Source: Caldisericia bacterium (lineage in GTDB: Bacteria; Caldisericota; Caldisericia; B22-G15). From it: DNA of 32,682 bases. A program made the position numbers and the translations under genes. Numbering within the stretch: the first letter of the stretch is position 1; the number at the start of each line of letters is the position of its first letter. Of this stretch, positions 6,763 to 14,313 are shown piece after piece. The notes under the pieces were generated by a model that did no database searches, was not told where the DNA came from, and was given only the letters and a program-made list of their open reading frames with translations. The stretch is taken from contig JAOAHY010000015.1 of the NCBI GenBank assembly GCA_026414995.1, positions 1 through 32,682 of the forward strand. Reading direction: 5' to 3'.

Positions 6763-8400
6763 ATGAACAACGAAAAATTTATTGAAACTTTAAGCAAAGC
6801 AAAATTGTTTGATTTAACACAACCATTAAGCATTTTTACACCACCATGGCCTCATGATAAGGCACTTGAGGTTCATTTCTTTAAAAGAGTTACAGGTGCT
6901 TATGGAGGAGGTCAAGGAGCAAATGGTCAGATTTTAAATTGGAGTAATACCACTGGAACACATTTAGTTGGAGAAACTGCATATCATTCAGGAGGAAGAG
7001 CAATTTCAGACATCCCTCTTAAAGAACTTTCTGGTCCTGGAGTAGTTGTGGATATCTCAGATATGGTTTCTGATTATAGCATTATAACTCCTGAAATGAT
7101 TACTAAAAAAGTCAATGTTAGAGAAGGTGACATTTTAATAATTTATACTGGTTATAGCAAATATTCATGGGAAAAACCAACCTCTTCTGAATTTGGTTAT
7201 CTTGTAAGGCATCCAGGTCCAAATATGGAATTCTTTGAATGGGCAATGAAAATGAAACTAAAATGGGTTGGAATAGATGCTGGTTGTATCGAACATCCAA
7301 TGAATACTCCAATTAGATATTGGCATGCAGGCGAATTTGAAAAAGCAAAAACAAAACTAAGGAAAGAGTGGGGCAAAGAGTGGGATGAGATGTTTCCTCC
7401 TGATGAATATTATAAGTTAATGCATATAAAAGTTCCAAAATCTCATCTTGTTTTTATTGAAAGTATTGGTGGAGATGTAGAAAAACTTCTTAACCAGAGA
7501 GCCTGGATATTTGCTGGCGTTATTCCTTTTATGGAAACAGAAGCTTCTTGGGCAAGAGTTGCTGCATATCAAGCACCAGAAGAAATGGATAATGAAGAAT
7601 TTATCAAGATGATGGATGAGATGGAGCAATATGATTTAACAATTCCATTTTCAGTTAGAACTCCACAGTGGTTGAATTATGAACCACTATCAGTTAGATT
7701 CTTCAAAAGAGTTGGTCAACAACAATTCGGATTAGGAAGAAACACTTCAATTTGCAACGCAAGTATTCATCTTGCAACACACATGGATGGAGAAAAACAT
7801 TTTTATCCAGCAGGAAGAACAATAGGCGAAACACCACTTGAAGAGTGGGTTGGGCCAGGAGTTATTGCAGATATTTCAGATATGGTAAGTGATGTTAGTG
7901 TTTACACACCAGAAATGATAAAGAAAGTTGTTGATATAAGACCAGGAGACATTCTCATTATTAAGACAGGATGGCATAAATATGGATGGAATTCACCAGA
8001 TTCAGATGAATTTAAATATATGGTAAGACACCCTGGACCATCTCCTGATTTTGCTCAATGGGCTCTTGATATGAATATAAAATGGATTGGAGTAGATGCT
8101 GTGAGTGCAGATCATCCTATGAATACAATTATGAGAATATGGCATCCAAAAACATTTGAAGAGGCAAATAGAAAATTAATAGAACAATTTGGAAAAGATT
8201 GGGATCAAATGTATCCTCTAGATGAATTCTACCAAGTAATGCACCTTAAACTCTTCCCAAAACATCTTGTTCATGCTGAAAACCTTGCAGGAGATATTGC
8301 TCATCTTCCAAGTGGAAGATATTATCTTGGTTGTTTCTTAGCAAAAGCAATGGAAGCTGAATCAATGTGGGGTAGATTTATAGCTTGGAGAATGAAATAA
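6763..8400 (+). CDS. Tandem double-cyclase protein with a degenerate first domain
   Basis: A 545-residue protein built of two cyclase-family domains (about residues 1-270 and 275-545), both similar to the single-domain cyclase at 4650. Domain 2 keeps the metal site: His336, Thr339, His340, Asp342 and His346, in IHLATHMDGEKHF. Domain 1 has NTTGTHLVGETAYH in the same place. The first His is Thr63, the Asp is Val69, and the His-Phe pair is Ala-Tyr, so only His67 of the core remains. Later blocks (GIDAGCIEHPMN, GVDAVSADHPMN) are similar in both. Domain 1 is therefore probably catalytically dead and may act as a structural partner, since family members dimerise. Ribosome site AAGGAGGT. No stop or frameshift lies between the domains, so the fusion looks real. 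The gene ends just before a strong terminator. Confidence 0.88.
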   Translation: MNNEKFIETLSKAKLFDLTQPLSIFTPPWPHDKALEVHFFKRVTGAYGGGQGANGQILNWSNTTGTHLVGETAYHSGGRAISDIPLKELSGPGVVVDISDMVSDYSIITPEMITKKVNVREGDILIIYTGYSKYSWEKPTSSEFGYLVRHPGPNMEFFEWAMKMKLKWVGIDAGCIEHPMNTPIRYWHAGEFEKAKTKLRKEWGKEWDEMFPPDEYYKLMHIKVPKSHLVFIESIGGDVEKLLNQRAWIFAGVIPFMETEASWARVAAYQAPEEMDNEEFIKMMDEMEQYDLTIPFSVRTPQWLNYEPLSVRFFKRVGQQQFGLGRNTSICNASIHLATHMDGEKHFYPAGRTIGETPLEEWVGPGVIADISDMVSDVSVYTPEMIKKVVDIRPGDILIIKTGWHKYGWNSPDSDEFKYMVRHPGPSPDFAQWALDMNIKWIGVDAVSADHPMNTIMRIWHPKTFEEANRKLIEQFGKDWDQMYPLDEFYQVMHLKLFPKHLVHAENLAGDIAHLPSGRYYLGCFLAKAMEAESMWGRFIAWRMK

Positions 8401-8413
8401 TTAAAAACTTTTT

Positions 8414-8450
8414 AGGCGGAAGGAAAAATACCTTCCGCCTTTTTTATTTT
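8414..8450 (+). terminator. Intrinsic terminator between the cyclase operon and the hydroxylase genes
   Basis: A perfect 10-bp stem, AGGCGGAAGG (8414-8423) with CCTTCCGCCT (8431-8440), has a seven-base AAAAATA loop and a T-rich tail. It is very strong, yet it sits only 15 bases before the next coding start. The hydroxylase genes therefore need read-through or their own promoter, and I see no clear promoter between. Confidence 0.9.
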
Positions 8451-8464
8451 TAAGAGGAGGAGAT

Positions 8465-9361
8465 ATGTCAGGAGTTATCTCACATGAATTTGAATATTTA
8501 AAACCAAAAAGCATAGATGAATTAGTTGAAATTTTGTATCAATATAGATCAAAGGCAAGAATTTTATCTGGAGGGACAGATCTTATTGTAAGAATAAAAG
8601 ATGGTTTTGAATTTCCTGAAGTTGTTATAGATATTAAAGGAATTGATGAGTTAAAAGCATTAAAATTTGATGGTAATAATCTATTTATTGGAGCATGTGT
8701 TACATTTAATGAATTGATTGATTCAAAAGAAGTTTTCGAGAAATTTCCACTCTTATGGGAATCTGCAAAAAGTGTTGCTTCAACTGCTATTAGAAACAGA
8801 GCTACACTTGTTGGTAATATTTGTTCTGCTGTTCCCTCTCTTGACTCAGGTCCTGCACTTTTAATTTATGAAGCAGAAGTAATATTAAAAAGCAAAAACG
8901 GCGAAAGAAAAGTTAAAATTAATGAATTCTTTATTGGTCCTAGAAAAACAATTTTAAAAGAAGAAGAATTTGTATACGGTGTCTTGGTTCCTCTTCCAAA
9001 GAAAAAAAATGGTGGAGCATATGTAAAACTTGGTAGATATAATGGTGAAGACCTTGCCCAAGTTGGAATAGGTGTTTTAGTTCTTGAAGGTAATGAATAT
9101 AGAGTTGCTCATTGTGCTGTTGGACCAGTTTCAGCAAGAGCTATAAAAGTTGAACAACTTCTAAATGGATTAGAACTTAATGATTCCTTAATTCAAGAAG
9201 CTAAAAGATTAATCGTTGAGGAAATTTCTCCAATAACAGATATAAGAGCAACAAAAGAGTATAGAACCCACATGGCAAAAGTTATGCTTGAGAGAGGACT
9301 TAGGGCAGCAGTTGATAGATTAAATGGTAAAGGTCCAAAGTATGGTGAAAGATTAATTTAG
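8465..9361 (+). CDS. Xanthine-dehydrogenase-family FAD-binding subunit
   Basis: A 298-residue middle subunit of a molybdenum hydroxylase, carrying FAD that passes electrons between the 2Fe-2S clusters and the external acceptor. FAD-site motifs are visible: LSGGTDLIVRIKDG (about residues 35-48) and STAIRNRATLVGNICSAVPSLDSG (about 110-133), the usual 'T-x-x-N-R-x-x-x-G-N' pyrophosphate loop. A C-terminal flavoprotein domain carries the 'VGPVSARA' segment. AGAGGAGG ribosome site; ATG start. The 2Fe-2S subunit gene follows after nine bases. The three separate subunits resemble bacterial purine, nicotinate or hydroxybenzoyl-CoA enzymes; the sequence does not choose between these. Confidence 0.9.
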   Translation: MSGVISHEFEYLKPKSIDELVEILYQYRSKARILSGGTDLIVRIKDGFEFPEVVIDIKGIDELKALKFDGNNLFIGACVTFNELIDSKEVFEKFPLLWESAKSVASTAIRNRATLVGNICSAVPSLDSGPALLIYEAEVILKSKNGERKVKINEFFIGPRKTILKEEEFVYGVLVPLPKKKNGGAYVKLGRYNGEDLAQVGIGVLVLEGNEYRVAHCAVGPVSARAIKVEQLLNGLELNDSLIQEAKRLIVEEISPITDIRATKEYRTHMAKVMLERGLRAAVDRLNGKGPKYGERLI

Positions 9362-9370
9362 GAGGATAAA

Positions 9371-9835
9371 ATGAAAAAAATATCATTTATTTTGAATGGT
9401 GAAAAGAGAAGTGTTTATGTTGAACCAAATGATCTTTTGTTGGACATTTTAAGAGATAAACTTGGAGATAAAACACCGAAATATGGTTGTGGAAGAGGAG
9501 ATTGTGGTACATGTACTGTTTTAGTAAATGGAAAATCAGTTAGGAGTTGTCTTGTTCTTGCAGTTGAAGTAGATGGACAGGAAGTCAAAACTCTCGAAGG
9601 AATTTCCAAAGAGGGATTAACAGAACTTCAAAAATATTTTATAAAGCATAGCTCTTTTCAATGTGGTTTCTGCGCTCCAGGCATAATTGTTGCTCTTGAT
9701 GAATTTTTAAATAAAAATCCTTATCCTAGTGAGGAGGATGTCAAAGAAGCTATTTCTGGAAATTTATGTAGATGTACAGGATATGTACCAATAATAAGAG
9801 CAGTTATTGATTATGTAAAAAATAGAGGAGGTTAA
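9371..9835 (+). CDS. Xanthine-dehydrogenase-family 2Fe-2S subunit
   Basis: A 154-residue small subunit with two [2Fe-2S] clusters. The N-terminal plant-ferredoxin-type site is YGCGRGDCGTCTVLVNG, with a fourth Cys in SCLVL. The C-terminal helical site is CGFCAPG plus NLCRCTGY. All eight cluster cysteines are present, and the length is typical (150-165). It starts nine bases after the FAD subunit, with AGGAGG, and ends two bases before the Mo subunit start, so the three are one translational unit. It relays electrons from the molybdopterin centre to FAD in the cytoplasm; no signal peptide is seen. Confidence 0.93.
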   Translation: MKKISFILNGEKRSVYVEPNDLLLDILRDKLGDKTPKYGCGRGDCGTCTVLVNGKSVRSCLVLAVEVDGQEVKTLEGISKEGLTELQKYFIKHSSFQCGFCAPGIIVALDEFLNKNPYPSEEDVKEAISGNLCRCTGYVPIIRAVIDYVKNRGG

Positions 9836-9837
9836 AG

Positions 9838-12210
9838 ATGGAAGAATTAAAATTTGTTGGAAAAGAAATATCAAGAATCGATGAAAAAGAAAAAGTAACT
9901 GGTGCTGCAAAATATGTTGATGATCTTGATTTTGGTCCAAATCTTCTCTATGCAGAGATAATTGAATCACCATATCCCCATGCTTTAATCAAAAAAATTG
10001 ATACAAGTGAAGCTGAAAAAGTTGAAGGTGTTGTAAAAGTTGTTACAGGAAAAGACTTTCCATATAAATTTGGACTTTATATGAAAGATAGATACATTTT
10101 TGCACAAGATAGAGTAAGATTCGTAGGTGAACAGGTTGCAGCAGTTGTTGCAAGGGATCCAAAGATTGCACAAAAAGCAGCAAAGCTAGTTAAAGTTGAA
10201 TATGAACCTCTTCCAGCTGTTTTTGATCCCCTTGAAGCAATAAAAGAAGGAGCGCCTATAATTCATCCTGAACTTGGTCAATATACACATGTTCCATGGT
10301 TTTTCCCAAAGGGTGGATCAAATATAGCACATCATAGAAAAGTAAGGAAAGGAGATATAGAAAAAGGATTTAAAGAAGCAGATTATGTTTTTGAAGATAC
10401 TTATAAAATTCCAAGATATGCACATTGTTGTATGGAAACACATATATCAGTAGCTTATTATGACCTTTCAGGAAGATTAACTTTATGGAATTCATCTCAA
10501 TCACCACATGTTCAAAAGACTCTAATAGCTGATGCATTATCTCCTCTAGGCATTACAGAAAAAGATGTAAGAGTTATAACACCATATGTTGGTGGTGGTT
10601 TTGGAGGCAAGGCAGGAGTTACAATGGAGGTTATCGCTGCTGCACTTGCAGTAGCTTGTAAAGGTAATCCAGTAAAAGTTAGATGGAGGAGAGATCAAGA
10701 ATTCTACAATACATATATGAGGCAGCAAGTTGTTTCAAAAATAAAAGTTGGAGTTAAAAAAGATGGAACTATAACTGCATTTCAAATTGAAAATTATTGG
10801 GATGCTGGACCTTATGTTGAATATGGTGCAAATGTAGTTAATGCATCAGGTTTGTCAGCAACAGGTCCATATAGAATTCCAAATGTCAAAATAGATTCTT
10901 ATTGTATATACACTAACCTTCCAGCAGCAGGCCCTTATAGAGGATTTGGATATTCTGAAATGCTTTTCTCTGTTGAATCTCATATGACTAGGATTGCAAA
11001 AGCAATTGGAATGGATCCTGTTGAATTTAGAAGAAAGAATGCAATAAAAGAAGGAGATTCTCTTGCATATGGAGCACCAATGAATCCAAATGGTTTACTT
11101 TTAGCAATTGATAGAGTTGCAGAGGAAATTGAATGGGATAAGAAAGAGGAATCAAAAGATCCTAAAAAAGCAATAGGCAAAGGTTTCGCAATTTTCTGGA
11201 AAGCACCAGCAATGCCTCCAAATGTTTCAACTACTGCATTTATAAAATTTAGTGGTGATGGAAGTGTTAATGTTTTAGTTTCTGGAATGGAAATAGGTCA
11301 AGGTTATCATACTGCAATTGCACAAATTGTTGCTGAAATTCTTACAATTCCAATTGAAAAAATAAGAGTTGAACTTCCAGATACTGATAGAAATCCATAT
11401 CATTGGCAAACAGTTGCATCACATGTTACATGGGGAAGTGGAAATGCTGTTAAAAGAGCAGCATTAGAGGCAAGAGATAAAATATTTGATGTTATTTCAA
11501 GAGCTTATCACTTTAATAAGGACTCACTTTATCTTGAAAATGGAAAAGTAAAGTGTTATACAAAACCAGATTTTGAATTGGATCTTAAAGACTTTGTAAT
11601 AAATGGAATAATGAAAGAGGATGGTTTTTATATTGGACAAAATATAGTTGCAAGTGGTCAATTCTTTGTTGAATTTGCTTCTGCACTTGGTGACCCTGAA
11701 ACAAGTCAAGGTGGACATCCAAATGTTCATTATACAGTAGGTGCTGCTGCTGTTAAAATTGAAATTGATAAAGAAACAGGAAAAGTTAGAGTACTTAAGG
11801 CAGTAGAAGCAATAGATTGTGGTAAAGCAATTAACCCTCTTAATGTAAAAGATCAAATGATTGGTGGTCTCTTGCAGGGTCTTGCAACTGCTCTTTATGA
11901 AGACATGAGATTTGATAAAAATGGAAAGATACTTAATCCAAACTTTACTGATTATAAAATACCAACAGCTCTTGATATACCAGATGAAGTAGTTCCAATA
12001 ATAGTTGAGGTTCCTCAACCTGATGGACCATTTGGTGCAAGAGGTATGGGTGAACATCCAATGATTCCTGCTGCTCCAATGATTGCAAATGCAGTTGAAG
12101 ATGCTATTGGAGTTAGAATTAAAACACTTCCAATAACAGCAGAAAAAATCGCCCTTGCCCTTGCTAACGGTGAAAAGGAACCAGATTATTATTGGCATAT
12201 AATGAAATAA
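9838..12210 (+). CDS. Xanthine-dehydrogenase-family molybdopterin-binding catalytic subunit
   Basis: A 790-residue catalytic subunit that hydroxylates a ring carbon or aldehyde using water and Moco. Family motifs in order: VTGAAKYVDDL near the N-terminus, YVGGGFGGKAG, GPYRGFGYSEM, GMEIGQGYHTAIAQI and the C-terminal GARGMGEHPM. Glu739 in this last motif matches the catalytic base of the family ('G-x-G-E'). Length is normal. Known relatives act on xanthine, hypoxanthine, nicotinate, aldehydes or 4-hydroxybenzoyl-CoA, and I cannot separate these by eye. Linkage to a nucleobase permease and allantoin-type genes favours an N-heterocycle. A strong terminator follows. No Moco-sulfurase or XdhC-like maturation gene is in the window. 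Confidence 0.92.
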   Translation: MEELKFVGKEISRIDEKEKVTGAAKYVDDLDFGPNLLYAEIIESPYPHALIKKIDTSEAEKVEGVVKVVTGKDFPYKFGLYMKDRYIFAQDRVRFVGEQVAAVVARDPKIAQKAAKLVKVEYEPLPAVFDPLEAIKEGAPIIHPELGQYTHVPWFFPKGGSNIAHHRKVRKGDIEKGFKEADYVFEDTYKIPRYAHCCMETHISVAYYDLSGRLTLWNSSQSPHVQKTLIADALSPLGITEKDVRVITPYVGGGFGGKAGVTMEVIAAALAVACKGNPVKVRWRRDQEFYNTYMRQQVVSKIKVGVKKDGTITAFQIENYWDAGPYVEYGANVVNASGLSATGPYRIPNVKIDSYCIYTNLPAAGPYRGFGYSEMLFSVESHMTRIAKAIGMDPVEFRRKNAIKEGDSLAYGAPMNPNGLLLAIDRVAEEIEWDKKEESKDPKKAIGKGFAIFWKAPAMPPNVSTTAFIKFSGDGSVNVLVSGMEIGQGYHTAIAQIVAEILTIPIEKIRVELPDTDRNPYHWQTVASHVTWGSGNAVKRAALEARDKIFDVISRAYHFNKDSLYLENGKVKCYTKPDFELDLKDFVINGIMKEDGFYIGQNIVASGQFFVEFASALGDPETSQGGHPNVHYTVGAAAVKIEIDKETGKVRVLKAVEAIDCGKAINPLNVKDQMIGGLLQGLATALYEDMRFDKNGKILNPNFTDYKIPTALDIPDEVVPIIVEVPQPDGPFGARGMGEHPMIPAAPMIANAVEDAIGVRIKTLPITAEKIALALANGEKEPDYYWHIMK

Positions 12211-12216
12211 AAAAGT

Positions 12217-12250
12217 AAAGGGCCCCGATAATAGGGGCCCTTTAATTTTT
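12217..12250 (+). terminator. Intrinsic terminator after the hydroxylase operon
   Basis: A perfect 10-bp stem, AAAGGGCCCC (12217-12226) with GGGGCCCTTT (12234-12243), closes a GATAATA loop and is followed by TTTAATTTTT. It marks the end of the catabolic island. Confidence 0.92.
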
Positions 12251-12259
12251 CAAGATAAA

Positions 12260-12583
12260 ATGGAAAAACCAAAGGTTATAATTGAACTTTATCTTGCATC
12301 TCCTCCAACATTTAAGTGTAGAGAAATGATAAAAATTGCTGAAGAAGTTAGTAAGGAATTTCCTGATAAAGTGATAATAAGAATTTATTATAAAGGTCAA
12401 CCTATTCCTGAAGATTCATCACCTGGTTTCAGAGCAAGTTTGAAATCAATAGGTATACCAACAATTTTTATTGATGGGATTTGGATTGCCTCAACTAATC
12501 CTCCAAATTATGAGAAAGTGAAAAATATAGTTGAAGAGCATATTAAAATGATTGATGACTATTTTGAAAAAAGTGGAAGTTAA
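12260..12583 (+). CDS. Small thioredoxin-fold-like protein
   Basis: A 107-residue soluble protein. The pattern fits a thioredoxin or glutaredoxin fold: strand IIELYLASPP, helix with CREMIKIAEEVSKEF, strand KVIIRIYYKG, then the cis-Pro-like segment GIPTIFIDGIWI. Only one cysteine is present (in FKCREM), so a classical CxxC dithiol is missing. It may be a binding protein or monothiol enzyme rather than a disulfide reductase. It begins ten bases after a strong terminator with only a weak ribosome site, and I see no convincing promoter, so some read-through or an unrecognised promoter is needed. It overlaps the next gene, suggesting coupling with the zinc-ribbon and lipoate-ligase genes. Confidence 0.65.
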   Translation: MEKPKVIIELYLASPPTFKCREMIKIAEEVSKEFPDKVIIRIYYKGQPIPEDSSPGFRASLKSIGIPTIFIDGIWIASTNPPNYEKVKNIVEEHIKMIDDYFEKSGS

Positions 12584-13271
12584 TTTTTATTGTGCTATAT
12601 GTAAAAATAACTTAATAGAAAAAGAAGGAATTTATAAGTGTATTTATTGCGACAAAGAAGAAAGAGGATATTTTATATGTCCTAATGGGCATTATATTTG
12701 TGAAGATTGTAGAATTTTGAATCAAGAAGATATAACAATTAAATTTTTAAATTATACAAAAGAAAAAGATATTTTAAAAAATTTAAATTTATTATTTAAA
12801 CACCCATCATTTAATATTTTTGGAAAAGAGCATCACTTTGTTCTTGGACCTGTAGTTTTAACATCTTTAAAAAATCAAGGAATATACGATTGGGATACTA
12901 GAAAAAATATACCTTTAATTAAAAGGACATCATTTATTTCATATGGAGTGTGTGGAACTATTGGAGTATGCGGTGTATGTATGAGTGTTGGAGCAACACT
13001 CTCAACATTGTTAAGAGCAACCTATCTTAGTGATAAAGAGAGACAAATAATTTTAGAAGCTACAGGAGAGTGCCTTCAAGAGTTATCAAAGAGTTATGGT
13101 CCAAGATGTTGCAAAGAATCAATTTATATTGGTTTAAAAATTTTAGATAAATATTTTAAAAAAATATTTAATATAAATCTTTATATTTCTGAAAGATTAA
13201 TTTGTGAATTTAGTGAAGAAAACAAATATTGTAAAAAAGAAAGATGTAAATTTTATGGGGGAAAAGTTTAG
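12555..13271 (+). CDS. Cys-rich zinc-ribbon protein, DUF5714-like
   Basis: About 238 residues. The N-terminal fifth is a double zinc-ribbon: C-x2-C (FYCAICKNN), C-x2-C (KCIYCDKE), then C-x3-H and C-x2-C (ICPNGHYICEDC). The middle has EHHFVLGPVVLTSL, then a glycine/cysteine-rich stretch, YGVCGTIGVCGVCMSVG, followed by GPRCCKES. The tail has more cysteines (YCKKERC). This matches what I recall of DUF5714, a family without known function, sometimes near radical SAM or methyltransferase genes. The start is uncertain: TTG 12552, ATG 12555 and GTG 12573 are all in frame, and all but GTG 12573 lie well inside the upstream gene. It overlaps the lipoate ligase by 17 bases, so the trio is one operon. 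Metal binding is likely; the role is unknown. Confidence 0.6.
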   Translation: MTILKKVEVNFYCAICKNNLIEKEGIYKCIYCDKEERGYFICPNGHYICEDCRILNQEDITIKFLNYTKEKDILKNLNLLFKHPSFNIFGKEHHFVLGPVVLTSLKNQGIYDWDTRKNIPLIKRTSFISYGVCGTIGVCGVCMSVGATLSTLLRATYLSDKERQIILEATGECLQELSKSYGPRCCKESIYIGLKILDKYFKKIFNINLYISERLICEFSEENKYCKKERCKFYGGKV

Positions 13272-14292
13272 ATTAATAATTGACAAAATTTTTGACCCAG
13301 CTAAACATTATGCTCTTGAAGAGGCAATGATGAGGATAATGAATGAAGATGAAAGTTATCCAAATACTCTTAGATTAAGAAGAGTTAAAAAAAGTGTGCT
13401 TATAGGTTTTTTAGAAAATCCATATGATACAGTAAATATTGATTTTGCTTTAAAAAACAAAGTAAATATTATTAGAAGACACAATTTAGGTGGAACGGTT
13501 TATCAAGATTTGGGTAGTTTTATGTTTACATGTCTATATAGAAATGGCAGTTTTATATCATATTTAAATGAAGAAGATACTTATAACGAGTTTTCAGAAT
13601 TAATAATTTTATTTTTAAATAAATTTGGAATTAAAGGTAAAAGAAGAGGTTTAAATGATGTAGTTGTTAATGATAAAAAAATCTTTGGTTCTTCTCTTAT
13701 AAAGTTAGGTGATTCAATATCATTCACAGGAACTATTCTTGTTGATATAGATCTTGAATTTTTATCAAAAGTATTAAAATTTATAAATTCTAAATTTTCT
13801 GATAAAAATTTTTCAAACTTAAAAGATGCATTAACGACTATATCAATAGAATTAAATAAAAAAATTAAAATAAAAGAAGCATATGAGAAATTTTTAGAAT
13901 CTTTTAAAGAAAAGTTTAATATAGATTTTTTTAGAAAAAAAATTGGTAATAAAGAGATGAATCTGATGAAAAAACTATATTATGATAAATATGGAAAATG
14001 GGAATGGACATTTGGGTTAGAAAAAGATTATGAAGAAATTTATACTAAAAAAATTAAAAGTGGTTTAGTTATAATAAGAGGGAAATTTAAAAGAATAATT
14101 GAAGAAATAAAAATTTATGGAGATTTTTTGTTTTCAGATATAGAAAAGATAAAAGAAATAGAAAAAAGTTTAATTATGAAAAATTATGATGAGGCAATTG
14201 ATATATTAAAAATTAGTAGTTTAGATTTCACTCTTAAAGAAGGGTTAATAGAAATATTAAATGAAATAAAAAATGAAAAAAGGGGGCAATAA
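13255..14292 (+). CDS. Lipoate-protein ligase A family protein
   Basis: Attaches lipoate to lipoyl domains by an ATP-dependent two-step reaction. I take the ATG at 13255 (345 residues) because the protein similarity begins there with KFRLIIDKIFDPAKHYALEE. An in-frame Met at 13204 would add 17 residues deep inside the previous gene. The ligase core shows RRHNLGGTVYQDLGS, the 'R-R-x-x-G-G-x-V-Y-x-D-x-G' motif, and NDKKIFGSS with the conserved lysine. The C-terminal accessory domain of bacterial LplA is present and includes KYGKWEWTFGLEKDYEE. The enzyme is therefore probably complete. Its target, for example a glycine-cleavage H protein or 2-oxoacid dehydrogenase, is not in the window. The stop codon lies in the loop of the terminator hairpin. 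Confidence 0.82.
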   Translation: MGEKFRLIIDKIFDPAKHYALEEAMMRIMNEDESYPNTLRLRRVKKSVLIGFLENPYDTVNIDFALKNKVNIIRRHNLGGTVYQDLGSFMFTCLYRNGSFISYLNEEDTYNEFSELIILFLNKFGIKGKRRGLNDVVVNDKKIFGSSLIKLGDSISFTGTILVDIDLEFLSKVLKFINSKFSDKNFSNLKDALTTISIELNKKIKIKEAYEKFLESFKEKFNIDFFRKKIGNKEMNLMKKLYYDKYGKWEWTFGLEKDYEEIYTKKIKSGLVIIRGKFKRIIEEIKIYGDFLFSDIEKIKEIEKSLIMKNYDEAIDILKISSLDFTLKEGLIEILNEIKNEKRGQ

Positions 14293-14299
14293 AGCCCCC
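14276..14299 (-). terminator. Terminator between convergent genes
   Basis: Stem GGGGGC (14282-14287) with GCCCCC (14294-14299) around a six-base loop. Read on the - strand it is followed at once by a run of T (14281-14276), so it mainly serves the acetyltransferase-like gene. On the + strand a weaker A/T tract follows, so it may work both ways. Confidence 0.75.
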
Positions 14300-14313
14300 A
14301 AAATTTTAACTTT

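Noticed and set aside
11524-12198. Long - strand open frame (224 codons) opposite the Mo subunit
   Set aside because: Composition is Cys/Phe/Ser/Ile-rich with no recognisable domain, there is no convincing ribosome site, and the + strand frame is a clear molybdenum hydroxylase.
12198-12203. TATAAT at the end of the Mo subunit as a promoter for the thioredoxin-like gene
   Set aside because: No -35 match at the right distance, and the transcript would run straight into the terminator at 12217.
13204-13254. Upstream Met for the lipoate ligase
   Set aside because: The extension is Lys/Asn-rich and overlaps the preceding gene; domain similarity begins at 13255.
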